This document shows positions 26,448 to 35,605 of a stretch of 64,000 nt of DNA, piece after piece. The stretch comes from Microbacterium sp. Marseille-Q6965. Its GTDB lineage: Bacteria; Actinomycetota; Actinomycetes; Actinomycetales; Microbacteriaceae. Location: the NCBI RefSeq assembly GCF_946151065.1, contig NZ_CAMGZA010000003.1, forward strand, positions 186,001 to 250,000. The letters run 5' to 3'. A program made the position numbers and the translations under genes. Positions within the stretch are counted from its first letter, which is position 1, and every line of letters begins with the position of its first letter. Under the pieces are notes generated by a model that saw nothing but the letters and a program-made list of their open reading frames with translations, ran no database searches and was not told the DNA's origin.

Positions 26448-27946
26448 ACCCGTTCCTCTCCGGGCTCGAGGCCCTCCTCGACCCGACCATTGCGCTGTGC
26501 CTGGTCGTCGGCGTGCTCATCGGCACGATCGTCGGCGCGGCGCCCGGCATCACGGCGACGATGGCGGTCGCGCTCGCCGCCGGCTTCACGCTGACCATGG
26601 AGCCGCTGCAGGGCCTGTCGGTGCTGCTGGCCATCTACGTCGCGGCGCAGTTCGGCGACCGTGTGCCCTCGATCCTCGTGAACACCCCGGGCACCCCGGC
26701 GTCGATCGCGACGACGTTCGACGGCTATCCGATGGCCAAGCAGGGCCGAGCGGGAATCGCCCTGACCAGCTCGGCGATCGTCTCGGCGGTCGGCACGCTC
26801 ATCGGCGTGGCGATCCTCATCTTCCTCGCCCGGCCGATCTCCTCTGTCGCCCTGAGCTTCGGACCCGCCGAGATGTTCGCCCTCGTCGTGTTCGGCATGA
26901 CGATGATGGTCGGCGTCTCGGGCGGGCGCATCATCAAGGGCCTCGCGGCCGGCGCGTTCGGTCTGCTGCTCGGCACGGTCGGCAACGACCCCATCAGCGG
27001 CGCCCAGCGCTTCACCTTCGGGATCCCCGAGCTCAGCAGCGGCATCCCGTTCATCGCGGCCATCATCGGCCTGTTCGGGATCGCGGAGGTCTTCAACCAG
27101 GTGGTCTCGTCGCGTTCGGGCGAGCTGCCCGCGCCGATCACGCAGCTGGGCCGCTGGTGGCCCAACCGCGAGGAGCGGCGGGAGCTGCGCAAGCCCACGC
27201 TCATCGGCTCGGGGGTGGGTGCCGTGGTCGGCGTCATCCCGGCCGCGGGCGGTGACATCGCGGGGGTCGTGGCGTGGGACCAGGCCCGGCGCGCCTCGAA
27301 GCACCCCGAGGCGTTCGGCAAGGGCGCGCTCGAGGGCGTCGCGGCGGCCGACAGCTCCAGCGCCGCAACGATGGGCGGGTCGGTGACGACCACGCTGTCG
27401 CTCGGCGTGCCCGGTGACTCCGTGATGGCCGTCATGCTCGGGTCCATGGTGGTCTGGGGCCTCCAGCCCGGCCCGGGGCTTCTCACGAGCCGTCCCGATC
27501 TCGTCTTCAGCCTCGCGGGAATCATGATCCTCGCGACGCTGCTCGCGCTGGCGCTGGCCCTCGTGCGGATGCGTGGCGTGGTGAAGCTGCTCGCGATGCC
27601 CACGCACTACCTGTCGGTGGTCATCCTGCTGTTCTGCATGGTGGGCACCTACGCGGTGTCGAACTCGGTCTTCGACGTGATCCTCATGTTCCTGTTCGGG
27701 CTCGTGGGTCTCGCCATGCGCCGGTTCGGCTTCCCCGCCGGCCCGCTCGTGCTGGGGCTGATCCTGGGCCCGCTCGCGGAGTCGAACCTGCGTCGCGCCC
27801 TGCTCATCGACGGTGTCGGCACCTTCCTGACGAGCCCCATCGCCATCGCGCTCATCCTGCTCAGCGTGGGGGCGGTCGTGGCGCCCCGCATCCGCTCCCT
27901 CATGAAAGGACGCGCACGTGAGCTCGACAGCGTCTCGGCCGGCTGA
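26444..27946 (+). CDS. Tripartite tricarboxylate transporter, large membrane subunit (TctA)
   Basis: Main transport channel, 500 aa, with about eleven predicted helices. Family motifs: GTIVGAAPGITATMAVALAAG near residue 25, STLVNTPGTPAS-like SILVNTPGTPASIATTFDG, and the second-half copy SLGVPGDSVMAVMLGS. GTG 26444 overlaps tctB by 4 bp. The last 29 bp overlap the kinase gene, so transport and metabolism are translationally coupled. Confidence 0.92.
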   Translation: MNPFLSGLEALLDPTIALCLVVGVLIGTIVGAAPGITATMAVALAAGFTLTMEPLQGLSVLLAIYVAAQFGDRVPSILVNTPGTPASIATTFDGYPMAKQGRAGIALTSSAIVSAVGTLIGVAILIFLARPISSVALSFGPAEMFALVVFGMTMMVGVSGGRIIKGLAAGAFGLLLGTVGNDPISGAQRFTFGIPELSSGIPFIAAIIGLFGIAEVFNQVVSSRSGELPAPITQLGRWWPNREERRELRKPTLIGSGVGAVVGVIPAAGGDIAGVVAWDQARRASKHPEAFGKGALEGVAAADSSSAATMGGSVTTTLSLGVPGDSVMAVMLGSMVVWGLQPGPGLLTSRPDLVFSLAGIMILATLLALALALVRMRGVVKLLAMPTHYLSVVILLFCMVGTYAVSNSVFDVILMFLFGLVGLAMRRFGFPAGPLVLGLILGPLAESNLRRALLIDGVGTFLTSPIAIALILLSVGAVVAPRIRSLMKGRARELDSVSAG

Positions 27947-28862
27947 CGCCGCCCCGCGCCCGAGCGTGCTGTGCCTCGGGGAGACGATGGCGCTCGTCAC
28001 GCCGCGGGAGGCCGTGCGGCTGCGGACGGCCGAAACGTTCGCGATCAAGGCGGGCGGCGCCGAGTCGACGGTGGCGATGTATGTCGCCGATTCCGGTCAC
28101 GTCGCCCGCTGGGTCAGCTGGCTCGGTGACGACCCGCTCGGAGAGCGCATCCTCGACGAACTGCGCGCGCACGGCGTCGACGTGTCGGCCGTGCGCCGGC
28201 GGCACGACGCGCCCACGGCGGTGTACCTCAAGGATCCCGGCGACGGCGACACGACCGTCTACTACTACCGCGCGGGCTCGGCCGCGTCGCGGATGGACGA
28301 GTCGGTGTTGCGCGACATCGACTGGTCGGGCGCGGCGGTCCTGCACGTGACGGGCATCACGGCAGGCCTCTCCGAGAGCTGCGCCGGCATGCTCGCCGCG
28401 GTGGTGGCCGAGGCGCGGCGGCGCGGCGTGACCGTCTCGTTCGATGTCAACTATCGGCCGCGGCTGTGGCCCGTCGAGACGGCGGCGCCGCGGCTGGCGG
28501 CGCTCGCGGCCGGGGCCGACATCGTGTTCGTGGGGCGCGACGAGGCCGAGACGCTGTGGGGCGACGGCGACGCCGCCCGGCTGCGGTCGGCGCTGGGGAT
28601 CGCCGGCCGGCTCGTGGTCAAGGACGGCGACATCGGCGCCACGGAGGTGTGGAGCGAGGACGGGATCGACCGCCGCGCCTTCGTCCCGGCCAATACGGTG
28701 GATGTCGTCGAGCCCGTGGGTGCGGGCGACGCCTTCACGGGCGGCTACCTCGTGGGCCTCCTGGAGGGGGAGGGGCCCGAGGGCCGTCTTCGCCGGGGGC
28801 ATCGTTTCGCGGCGCGCGCGCTCGGCAGCACGCACGACTTCGTCCCCCGAGGAGCGGTCTGA
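27918..28862 (+). CDS. PfkB-family sugar kinase, probable 2-keto-3-deoxygluconate kinase
   Basis: Phosphorylates a keto-deoxy sugar acid with ATP. 314 aa, ribokinase fold: N-terminal LCLGETMALVTP, substrate loop FAIKAGGAESTVAMYVA and the anion hole and catalytic base in EPVGAGDAFTGGY (Asp271). Together with the KDPG-type aldolase two genes downstream it gives the phosphorylating lower half of an Entner-Doudoroff-type route. The sugar (gluco or galacto epimer) cannot be fixed from sequence. GTG 27918 lies inside the end of tctA. Confidence 0.85.
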   Translation: MSSTASRPADAAPRPSVLCLGETMALVTPREAVRLRTAETFAIKAGGAESTVAMYVADSGHVARWVSWLGDDPLGERILDELRAHGVDVSAVRRRHDAPTAVYLKDPGDGDTTVYYYRAGSAASRMDESVLRDIDWSGAAVLHVTGITAGLSESCAGMLAAVVAEARRRGVTVSFDVNYRPRLWPVETAAPRLAALAAGADIVFVGRDEAETLWGDGDAARLRSALGIAGRLVVKDGDIGATEVWSEDGIDRRAFVPANTVDVVEPVGAGDAFTGGYLVGLLEGEGPEGRLRRGHRFAARALGSTHDFVPRGAV

Positions 28863-28864
28863 AC

Positions 28865-29614
28865 ATGTCGCAGAGCATCCACCGTGCCGCCGAGATCCTT
28901 GAGCTGGTGAGCGTCGAGCCGCGCACGCAATCGGAGGTGGCGGCTCACCTCGGCGTGCACCGCTCGACGGCGCTGCGGATGCTGCAGGCGCTCACCGAGA
29001 CCGGCCTGACGCGCCGGCACGCGGACGGGCGCTACGGCGTGGGGTATCGCCTCAGTGGACTCGCGCGGACGGCGCGCGACCAGTTCGATCTGGCGAACAT
29101 CGCGCGCGCCACGCTGGCCGAGCTGGGCCGTGAATGCCGCCACACGGTGCACCTGGCCACGCTCGACGGCGATCGCATCGTGTACGTCGACAAGATCGAG
29201 CAACCCGGTATGGTTCGGCTGTACTCGCAGATCGGCCAGCCGGTCGTGCTCCACACCGCCGGGGTGAGCAAGGCGATCCTCGCGTATCAACCCGCCGAGA
29301 CGGTGGATCGCATGCTCGCCGGGCACGAGTTCGCGCGATACACCGACACGACGCTCACCTCGCGGGCGGCGTTCGAGGAGGACCTCGAGCGCACCCGGGA
29401 GCGCGGGTGGGCCGTCGACGACGCGGAGTACGAGAGCTTCGTCAACTGCATCGCCATGCCCATCCGCGACGCGAGCGACGAGGTCATCGCGGCCGTGTCG
29501 ATCACGGCGCTCAAGGCCAGCGCGGAGCTCGAAGACCTCGAGCGCCTGCAGGGTCGCCTGGACGAGGTCGTGAGGGCGATCTCCTATGACATCGGCTGGA
29601 GGGAGTCGCCATGA
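28865..29614 (+). CDS. IclR-family transcriptional regulator
   Basis: 249 aa. Winged HTH at residues 1-65 (SIHRAAEILELVSVEPRTQS, HLGVHRSTALRMLQAL), then the IclR effector domain (VHLATLDGDRIVYVDKIEQP; VNCIAMPIRD). Embedded in the operon between kinase and aldolase and overlapping the aldolase by 4 bp. Its likely target is the inverted-repeat cluster before tctC, with a pathway intermediate such as KDG as effector. ATG 28865 follows GGAGCGG. Confidence 0.92.
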   Translation: MSQSIHRAAEILELVSVEPRTQSEVAAHLGVHRSTALRMLQALTETGLTRRHADGRYGVGYRLSGLARTARDQFDLANIARATLAELGRECRHTVHLATLDGDRIVYVDKIEQPGMVRLYSQIGQPVVLHTAGVSKAILAYQPAETVDRMLAGHEFARYTDTTLTSRAAFEEDLERTRERGWAVDDAEYESFVNCIAMPIRDASDEVIAAVSITALKASAELEDLERLQGRLDEVVRAISYDIGWRESP

Positions 29615-30216
29615 GCGGCATCGCATTCGAGGACCTTTTCGCGCGGACGCCCGTGATGGCGATCCTGCGCGGCTACACGACCGAGCGCACCCTGGAGCTG
29701 ACGCGTCTGGCCTGGTCGGTCGGCGTGAGCGGCGTGGAGGTGCCGATCCAGTCACCGCAGGGCATCGAGGCCCTCGAGGTTACCGCCGCCGCGGCGCGGG
29801 ACGCCGGACGGGCGGTCGGGGCGGGCACGGTCGTCTCCGTGGAGCATGTGCGCGTCGCTCGCGCCGCGGGGGCCGCATTCACGGTGGCGCCCGGGTTCGA
29901 CCCCGATGTCGCGCGCGCGAGCCTCGATGCGGGCATGCCCCATCTGCCGGGCGTGGCCACGGGCACCGAGATCCAGGCCGCCGCGCGCTTCGGGCTCGGC
30001 TGGCTCAAGGCCTTCCCCGCCTCGGTGCTCGGCTCACCGTGGTTCACGGCGATGCGCGGGCCGTTCCCGCAGGTGCGGCTCGTGGCCACCGGCGGCATCA
30101 CCGCGCGCAACGCGGAGGAGTACCTCCGCTCCGGCGCCGACGCGGTCGCCGTGGGCAGCGCGCTGGAGGACGAGTCCCAGCTGCCGCTGCTCGCGGGGCT
30201 CGCCTACGCCTCCTGA
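29611..30216 (+). CDS. KDPG/KDPGal-type aldolase
   Basis: Class I aldolase of 201 aa that cleaves 2-keto-3-deoxy-6-phosphogluconate (or the galacto epimer) to pyruvate and glyceraldehyde-3-phosphate. Schiff-base lysine Lys133 in WLKAFPAS and general base Glu43 in GVEVPIQS are at the positions seen in characterised enzymes. RLVATGGIT is the phosphate-binding loop. Coupled by 4-bp overlap to the IclR gene. Confidence 0.92.
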   Translation: MSGIAFEDLFARTPVMAILRGYTTERTLELTRLAWSVGVSGVEVPIQSPQGIEALEVTAAAARDAGRAVGAGTVVSVEHVRVARAAGAAFTVAPGFDPDVARASLDAGMPHLPGVATGTEIQAAARFGLGWLKAFPASVLGSPWFTAMRGPFPQVRLVATGGITARNAEEYLRSGADAVAVGSALEDESQLPLLAGLAYAS

Positions 30217-30254
30217 CCTTCCTCCCCACACCGACGACGCCTCCGAGGAGCACG

Positions 30255-31307
30255 ATGAACGCCCACCTGACCCCGCGCTTCGCCCCCGCCGCCGATCGTT
30301 ACGACTCCATGGAGTACCGTCGCGTCGGGCGCAGCGGGCTGAAGCTGCCCGCCATCTCGTTCGGCACATGGCACAACTTCGGTGACGACACCGAGGTCTC
30401 TCGGCAGCGGGAGATGCTGCGGCACGCGTTCGACCTCGGCATCTTCCACTTCGACCTGGCCAATGGATACGGGCCGCCCGCCGGTTCCACCGAGGCGAAC
30501 GTGGGACGCATCCTTCGCGAGGACTTTGCGGGGCTGCGTGCGGAGCTCGTGCTGTCGACGAAGGCGGGCTACCCGGTCTACCCCGGGCCGAACGGCTCAG
30601 GCGGCGGGCGCAAGCACCTCTTCGACAGCCTCGACAACAGCCTGCGCCTGCTCGGCACCGACTACGTCGACATCTTCTACAGCCACCGCTTCGACCCCGA
30701 GACGCCGCTGGAGGAGACCGCGTCGGCGCTCGACGCGATCGTCCGCTCGGGCCGGGCCCGCTACGTCGGCATCTCCTCGTACTCGCCGGCGCGCACCCGC
30801 GAGATCGCCGGGCTGCTGCGCGAACTGGGCACCCCGCTGCTGATCCATCAGCCCTCGTACTCCATGCTCAATCGCTGGATCGAGGACGGTGAGCCGTCGC
30901 TGCTGGAGGTCACGGACGAGGAGGGCGTCGGCGTCATCGCGTTCTCCGGCCTCGCCCAGGGCATCCTGACCAACAAGTACCTCAACGGCGTGCCGGAGGG
31001 GTCGCGCGCCACCCAGGGAAAGACGCTGCGGGAGGGCATGCTCAGCGAGGAGAACCTCGAGCGCGTGCGTGCGCTCAACGAGATCGCCGGCCGCCGCGGC
31101 CAGACGCTCGCGCAGATGGCGATCGCGTGGGTGCTGCGCGATCCGCGCGTCACCTCCGCGCTCATCGGTGCCTCCCGCCCGTCGCAGCTCGACGACCTCG
31201 TGCAGGCCGTGAGCGGGCCCGCCTTCTCCGCCGAGGAGCTCGCCGAGATCGACCGGTACGCCGTCGACGGCGGCGTGAACATCTGGACGGCGTCCTCCGA
31301 TGCCTGA
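30255..31307 (+). CDS. Aldo/keto reductase, YghZ-like
   Basis: NADPH-dependent reductase of 350 aa resembling the L-glyceraldehyde-3-phosphate reductase YghZ. The tetrad is visible: Asp and Tyr in FHFDLANGYGPPAGSTE, Lys in VLSTKAGYPVYPG and His in DIFYSHRFDPETP. The cofactor end reads SALIGASRPSQLDDLV. ATG 30255 follows CCGAGGAG, 38 bp after the aldolase. It may reduce a sugar-derived aldehyde in the same route; the direct role is unproven. Confidence 0.87.
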   Translation: MNAHLTPRFAPAADRYDSMEYRRVGRSGLKLPAISFGTWHNFGDDTEVSRQREMLRHAFDLGIFHFDLANGYGPPAGSTEANVGRILREDFAGLRAELVLSTKAGYPVYPGPNGSGGGRKHLFDSLDNSLRLLGTDYVDIFYSHRFDPETPLEETASALDAIVRSGRARYVGISSYSPARTREIAGLLRELGTPLLIHQPSYSMLNRWIEDGEPSLLEVTDEEGVGVIAFSGLAQGILTNKYLNGVPEGSRATQGKTLREGMLSEENLERVRALNEIAGRRGQTLAQMAIAWVLRDPRVTSALIGASRPSQLDDLVQAVSGPAFSAEELAEIDRYAVDGGVNIWTASSDA

Positions 31308-31788
31308 CAGCAACGCCGCCGCCGAGCTGGCGCGCATCGAAGCGGAGGAGCGCGAGCTGATCTTCGACCGGTTCACGCGGGAGGATGCGTGGCGACTCGG
31401 GTGCCGCCTCCGCGAGGCGGCGGTCGCGCGTGAGCTGCCGATCGTGATCGGGATCACCGTGGGGCGGCAGCGCGTGTTCCACAGCGCCCTCGCGGGCGCC
31501 TCGCCCGACAACGACGCGTGGCTGGAGCGCAAGGCGCGTGCGACGGCGCACTTCGAGCGCTCATCGTTCGGGGTCGGCGCCTGGTTCCGCGCGCAGGGCC
31601 GCGACTACGAGCGTGACTCCCGGCTCGACGCGCGCGAGATCGCGGCGAACGGCGGGGTCTTCCCGATCACCGTGCGCGGCGTCGGCGTCGTCGGCACCGT
31701 CGGCGTCTCGGGCCTTCCCCAGGCCGAGGATCACGCCTTCGTCGTGGAGCAGCTCAGGGCGTTCCTCACCGCGCAGCCGGAGGGGTGA
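31300..31788 (+). CDS. UPF0303 / heme-degrading-domain-like protein
   Basis: 162 aa, UPF0303 family (COG4702 type): RFTREDAWRLGCRLREAAVARELPI-type start, WLERKARATAHFERSS in the middle and a glycine-rich end (GVVGTVGVSGLPQAEDHAFVVEQL) also seen in HbpS/GlcG proteins. Biochemical function is unsettled. Its ATG overlaps the reductase stop by 8 bp, so it belongs to the sugar-acid operon. Relatives frequently sit in sugar-acid gene clusters. Confidence 0.8.
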   Translation: MPDSNAAAELARIEAEERELIFDRFTREDAWRLGCRLREAAVARELPIVIGITVGRQRVFHSALAGASPDNDAWLERKARATAHFERSSFGVGAWFRAQGRDYERDSRLDAREIAANGGVFPITVRGVGVVGTVGVSGLPQAEDHAFVVEQLRAFLTAQPEG

Positions 31789-31820
31789 CGACACCCGCCC
31801 CGCGGCGAGGGGTGGTGCCC

Positions 31821-31826
31821 TATCGT
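31821..31826 (+). promoter_or_regulatory. -10 box TATCGT for the 73-aa membrane protein gene
   Basis: TATCGT lies 28 bp before the ATG at 31854, with GAAAGGA as ribosome site between them. Good spacing for an independent promoter. Confidence 0.4.
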
Positions 31827-31853
31827 GGGGTCCGGCACCGGTGAAAGGACCTC

Positions 31854-32075
31854 ATGAACCCCCTCGTTCCCACCCGGATCGACGCGATCGGCATGGCGGC
31901 CGCGCTCGCGGCGCTCGCGCTGGCGATCGCGGCGGTGCTGTCGATCCTGCGCGCCCCCGGGCTCGGCGCGGCCGCGCGGCCGCTGTGGGTGCTCGTCGCG
32001 GTCTTCGTGCCCGTTGTCGGGCCGCTCGCGTGGTTCGCCGCGGCGGCCGGTCGCGCGCCCGGCACCCGGGCGTGA
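31854..32075 (+). CDS. Small membrane protein, PLDc_N-like
   Basis: 73 aa with two hydrophobic helices (AALAALALAIAAVLSIL; LWVLVAVFVPVVGPLAWFAA). The second carries the VFVPVVGPLAW pattern of the phospholipase-D-nuclease N-terminal (PLDc_N) domain, which often stands alone as a small membrane protein in actinobacteria. Ribosome site GAAAGGACCTC precedes the ATG. Function unknown. Confidence 0.75.
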   Translation: MNPLVPTRIDAIGMAAALAALALAIAAVLSILRAPGLGAAARPLWVLVAVFVPVVGPLAWFAAAAGRAPGTRA

Positions 32076-32088
32076 CGCTCGCCGCCGC

Positions 32089-32250
32089 TCAGCCGAACAG
32101 CAGCGCGAAGGCCGAGGCGCCGCCGCCGGTGACGAGCAGGGTGACGATGACGACCCACGCCACGGTGCGGATGCGACGGTTGCGGCGCTCCGAGTAGACC
32201 TCGGCCGATTCGCCGTCGGGCTCCAGCTCGGAGTGGTTGACCGTCGTCAC
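32089..32250 (-). CDS. 53-aa single-pass membrane protein
   Basis: Short gene from GTG 32250 to a TGA at 32089. The N-terminal 28 residues are polar (VTTVNHSELEPDGESAEVYS, ERRNRRIR); one hydrophobic helix follows (VAWVVIVTLLVTGGGASAFALLFG), giving an inside-positive, C-out topology. It starts 1 bp after the purL stop at 32252, so it is co-transcribed and probably translationally coupled. The coding look (GC-rich third positions, tight purL junction) supports a real gene. Family not recognised. Confidence 0.65.
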   Translation of the reverse strand: MTTVNHSELEPDGESAEVYSERRNRRIRTVAWVVIVTLLVTGGGASAFALLFG

Positions 32251-32251
32251 G

Positions 32252-34561
32252 TCAGACGACCGGCTCCGCGACCGTGGCGCCGAAGTGCGCGGGAAGCGTC
32301 GAGGTCGACAGCTGCCGCAGCTCGGCGACCGAGAAGGTGAACTGGTCCTGGACCTCGAGGTTCGGCACCGTGTCCGTCACGCCGATCCGCAGCACGGGGT
32401 ACTGGCGGCCCGCGCACAGCCCGCGGAACTTCACGTCGTCCTCCCGCGGCACCGAGACGAGCACGCGCCCGGTGGACTCGGAGAAGAGTGCGGTGGCCGC
32501 GTCGACGCCGTCGCGCTCCATGAGCTCGGTCAGCCAGACGCGCGCGCCCACGCCGAAGCGCATCACACACTCGGCCAGGGCCTGCGCCAGCCCGCCCTCG
32601 GAGAGGTCGTGCGCGCTCGAGATGAGCCACTCGTCGTTCGCCGCGCGCAGCAGGCCGGCGAGGCGCTTCTCGGCGTCGAGGTCGACCGCCGGAGGAAGGC
32701 CGCCGAGGTGACCGTGGACGACGTCGGCCCAGGCCGATCCCCCCAGCTCGGTGGCGGTGACGCCGAGCAGGTAGATGTTCTGGCCCGGGTCCTGCCATCC
32801 GCTCGGCACGCGACGCGAGACGTCCTCCATGATCCCGAGCACACCGACGACCGGCGTCGGGTGGATCGGGGTGTCACCGGTCTGGTTGTAGAACGACACG
32901 TTGCCGCCCGTCACCGGCACACCCAACTCGAGGCAGGCGTCCGACAGGCCCTCGACCGCCTGCGAGAACTGCCACATGACCTCGGGGTTCTCGGGAGAGC
33001 CGAAGTTGAGGCAGTCCGTCACGGCGGCGGGCGTCGCCCCCGTCACGGCGACGTTGCGGTACGCCTCGGCCAGCGCCAGCTGGGCACCGCGGTACGGGTC
33101 GAGCTGGCAGTAGCGGCCGTTGGCGTCGGTGGCGATGGCGAAGCCGAGGCCCGACTCCTCGTCCACACGGATCATGCCGGCGTCGTCGGGGAAGGACAGC
33201 GCCGTGTTACCGAGCACGTAGTAGTCGTACTGGTTCGTGATCCAGCTCGTGTCGGCCAGGTTCGGCGACGCGACGAGCTTCGCGAACTGGTCCTTGAGAG
33301 CGGCGGGATCGGTCGGTCGCGGCAGCGCCGAGGCGCTGTCGTCGCGGAGCGCGTCGATCCACGTCGGGTAGGCGACCGGGCGGTCGTAGACGGGACCGTC
33401 GACGGCGACGGTCGAGGGGTCCACGTCGACGATCGTCTCGCCGTCCCACGTGATGACGAGGCGCCCGTCGCCGGTGACCTCGCCGAGCACGCTCGTCTCG
33501 ACCTCCCACTTGCGCACGACGTCGAGGAAGGCGTCGAGCTTCGCGGGGGAGACGATCGCCATCATGCGCTCCTGCGACTCGCTCATGAGGATCTCCTCGG
33601 CGGTGAGCGACGGGTCGCGCAGCAACACGTTCGTGAGCTCGACGCGCATGCCCGAGCCGCCGTTGGCCGCCAGCTCGCTCGTGGCGCACGAGATGCCGGC
33701 GGCGCCGAGGTCCTGGATCGCCTCGACGAGGTCGTTGCGATACAGCTCCATGCAGCACTCGATGAGCACCTTCTCGGCGAAGGGGTCGCCCACCTGCACG
33801 GCGGGGCGCTTGGTCGGGCCGCCGTCGCTGAACGAGTCGGAGGCGAGGATCGACGCGCCGCCGATCCCGTCGCCACCGGTACGCGCGCCGAAGAGCACGA
33901 CCTTGTTGCCGGCGCCCGTGGCGTTGGCGAGCCGGATGTCCTCGTGGCGCATGACGCCCACGGCGAGGGCGTTGACGAGCGGGTTGGCCTGGTAGACGGA
34001 GTCGAAGACCGTCTCGCCGCCGATGTTGGGCAGTCCCAGGCAGTTGCCGTAGCTCGAGATGCCCGAGACCACGCCGTGCACGACGCGCGCGGTGTCGGGG
34101 TGGTCGATGGCTCCGAAGCGCAGCTGGTCCATGACCGCCACGGGGCGCGCGCCCATCGAGATGATGTCGCGCACGATGCCGCCCACGCCGGTCGCGGCCC
34201 CCTGGAACGGCTCGATGTAGCTGGGGTGGTTGTGGCTCTCGACCTTGAAGGTCACGGCCCAGCCCTCGCCCACGTCGACGACGCCCGCGTTCTGGCCCAT
34301 GCCGACCATGAGGCGCTCGCGCATCTCGTCCGAGACCTTCTGCCCGAACTGTCGCAGGTACTTCTTGCTCGACTTGTACGAGCAGTGCTCGGACCACATC
34401 ACGGAGTACATCGCGAGCTCACCGCTCGTGGGGCGGCGGCCCAGGATCTCGCGGATCTTCGCGTACTCGTCGGCCTTCAGGCCGAGCGCCTCGTACGGCT
34501 GCTCCTTCTCGGGCGTCGCCGCGGCATTCGCGACGGTGTCGACGACGTGTTCGGTGCTCAC
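32252..34561 (-). CDS. purL: Phosphoribosylformylglycinamidine synthase subunit PurL
   Basis: Step four of purine synthesis: FGAR to FGAM using ATP and ammonia supplied by PurQ, with PurS bridging. 769 aa, the length of the small, three-subunit PurL. Blocks: [44 protein letters not shown] region, and [17 protein letters not shown] 34561 was chosen because it gives the family N-terminus; the frame open upstream to 35557 is antisense to another gene. purQ and purS are not adjacent in this window. A TAGAAT -10 box lies at 34607-34602. Confidence 0.95.
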   Translation of the reverse strand: MSTEHVVDTVANAAATPEKEQPYEALGLKADEYAKIREILGRRPTSGELAMYSVMWSEHCSYKSSKKYLRQFGQKVSDEMRERLMVGMGQNAGVVDVGEGWAVTFKVESHNHPSYIEPFQGAATGVGGIVRDIISMGARPVAVMDQLRFGAIDHPDTARVVHGVVSGISSYGNCLGLPNIGGETVFDSVYQANPLVNALAVGVMRHEDIRLANATGAGNKVVLFGARTGGDGIGGASILASDSFSDGGPTKRPAVQVGDPFAEKVLIECCMELYRNDLVEAIQDLGAAGISCATSELAANGGSGMRVELTNVLLRDPSLTAEEILMSESQERMMAIVSPAKLDAFLDVVRKWEVETSVLGEVTGDGRLVITWDGETIVDVDPSTVAVDGPVYDRPVAYPTWIDALRDDSASALPRPTDPAALKDQFAKLVASPNLADTSWITNQYDYYVLGNTALSFPDDAGMIRVDEESGLGFAIATDANGRYCQLDPYRGAQLALAEAYRNVAVTGATPAAVTDCLNFGSPENPEVMWQFSQAVEGLSDACLELGVPVTGGNVSFYNQTGDTPIHPTPVVGVLGIMEDVSRRVPSGWQDPGQNIYLLGVTATELGGSAWADVVHGHLGGLPPAVDLDAEKRLAGLLRAANDEWLISSAHDLSEGGLAQALAECVMRFGVGARVWLTELMERDGVDAATALFSESTGRVLVSVPREDDVKFRGLCAGRQYPVLRIGVTDTVPNLEVQDQFTFSVAELRQLSTSTLPAHFGATVAEPVV

Positions 34562-34601
34562 GCGCAGGGGCTCCAGACTCGCGAAATGGCGGGACGCCTC
34601 G

Positions 34602-34607
34602 ATTCTA
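34602..34607 (-). promoter_or_regulatory. purL -10 box TAGAAT
   Basis: Minus-strand TAGAAT 40 bp upstream of the purL GTG in the divergent gap; close match to TANNNT. Confidence 0.45.
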
Positions 34608-34645
34608 GTTCGGCGGGCGGGCCCCGCGGCGCGGACGGGCGTGCG

Positions 34646-34651
34646 TAGGAT
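34646..34651 (+). promoter_or_regulatory. -10 box TAGGAT for the ketopantoate reductase-like gene
   Basis: TAGGAT 24 bp before ATG 34676, with GGAAGGACG as ribosome site. Confidence 0.45.
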
Positions 34652-34675
34652 CGGCGGAGCGATGGAAGGACGTGC

Positions 34676-35596
34676 ATGCGAATTGGGATGATCGGGCTGG
34701 GAGCGCTCGGAGGGATGTACCTGGACCGGATCGCGCGCGGTCTGCCGGAGGCGGACGTGTTCGTCATCGCCGACGCCGAGCGCGCGGATCGCCTCGAGCG
34801 CGACGGCGTCGTGATCAACGGGCGCGAGGTGCGCTTCCCCGTCGTGCGTCCCGGGAACGCGGCGGAGGTCGCCGAGCTGCTGATCATCGCGACGAAGGCC
34901 GGCGGCCTGGAGGCCGCCATCGAGCTGGCCCGGCCGTTCGTCGGGCACGGCACCCTGATCCTCAGCCTCATCAACGGCATCCACAGCGAGGACGCGCTCG
35001 CCGAGGCGTTCCCCGAGGCCGACGTGCTGCTGTCCATGACGGCGGGCAGCGACGTGGTGCGGCGCGGCAACGACATCTCCTACGAGAACTTCGGGCGCAT
35101 CGCGTTCGGACGCGAGGCCGACGCGCCCGCCGACGACGCGGTGCAGCGCCTCGATGCGCTGCTCACCGAGGCCGACGTGCCGCACGAGGTGCCGGCGGAC
35201 ATGCGGCGGACGATGTGGTGGAAGTTCATGGGAAACGTCGGCATCAACCCGACCTCCGCCCTGCTCGACGCCGAGTACGGAGCGTTCACCCTGCCCGACT
35301 CGCACGCGCGGGAGGTGATGCTGGCCGCCCAGCGCGAGGTGATCCGGATCGCCAACGCGCAGTGGGTCGACCTGGGGGAGGCCGACATCCAGACATGGCT
35401 GCGCACCGTCTCGACCCTGGCCCCGCGCGGCGAGACCTCCATGCTGCAGGACATGCGCGCCGGCCGGCTCACCGAGGTCGACATCTTCAGCGGGGTGGTC
35501 GTTCAGCTGGGGCAGGAACTCGGTATCCCGACGCCGGTGAACGAGATGCTCCTGCACGGCGTGAAGGCCCGCGAGCAGATCCTCGGCGCCGCCTAG
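34676..35596 (+). CDS. Ketopantoate reductase-like dehydrogenase (PanE/ApbA family)
   Basis: 306 aa. N-terminal Rossmann motif [15 protein letters not shown] for NADP(H), then [15 protein letters not shown] and a helical C-terminal domain with the catalytic lysine region [18 protein letters not shown] and the closing Glu region. Family members reduce 2-dehydropantoate for pantothenate or CoA synthesis, but many paralogs act on other 2-keto acids. It stands alone here, divergent from purL and convergent with mftG, so a pantothenate role is not supported by context. Confidence 0.85.
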   Translation: MRIGMIGLGALGGMYLDRIARGLPEADVFVIADAERADRLERDGVVINGREVRFPVVRPGNAAEVAELLIIATKAGGLEAAIELARPFVGHGTLILSLINGIHSEDALAEAFPEADVLLSMTAGSDVVRRGNDISYENFGRIAFGREADAPADDAVQRLDALLTEADVPHEVPADMRRTMWWKFMGNVGINPTSALLDAEYGAFTLPDSHAREVMLAAQREVIRIANAQWVDLGEADIQTWLRTVSTLAPRGETSMLQDMRAGRLTEVDIFSGVVVQLGQELGIPTPVNEMLLHGVKAREQILGAA

Positions 35597-35605
35597 GACG
35601 CCCGC

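Noticed and set aside
32252..34648. 803-codon plus-strand frame covering purL
   Set aside because: Antisense of purL; no recognisable domain and shadow-type composition.
34562..35557. N-terminal extension of the purL frame
   Set aside because: It lies antisense to the ketopantoate reductase-like gene and lacks family similarity; GTG 34561 gives the correct PurL start.
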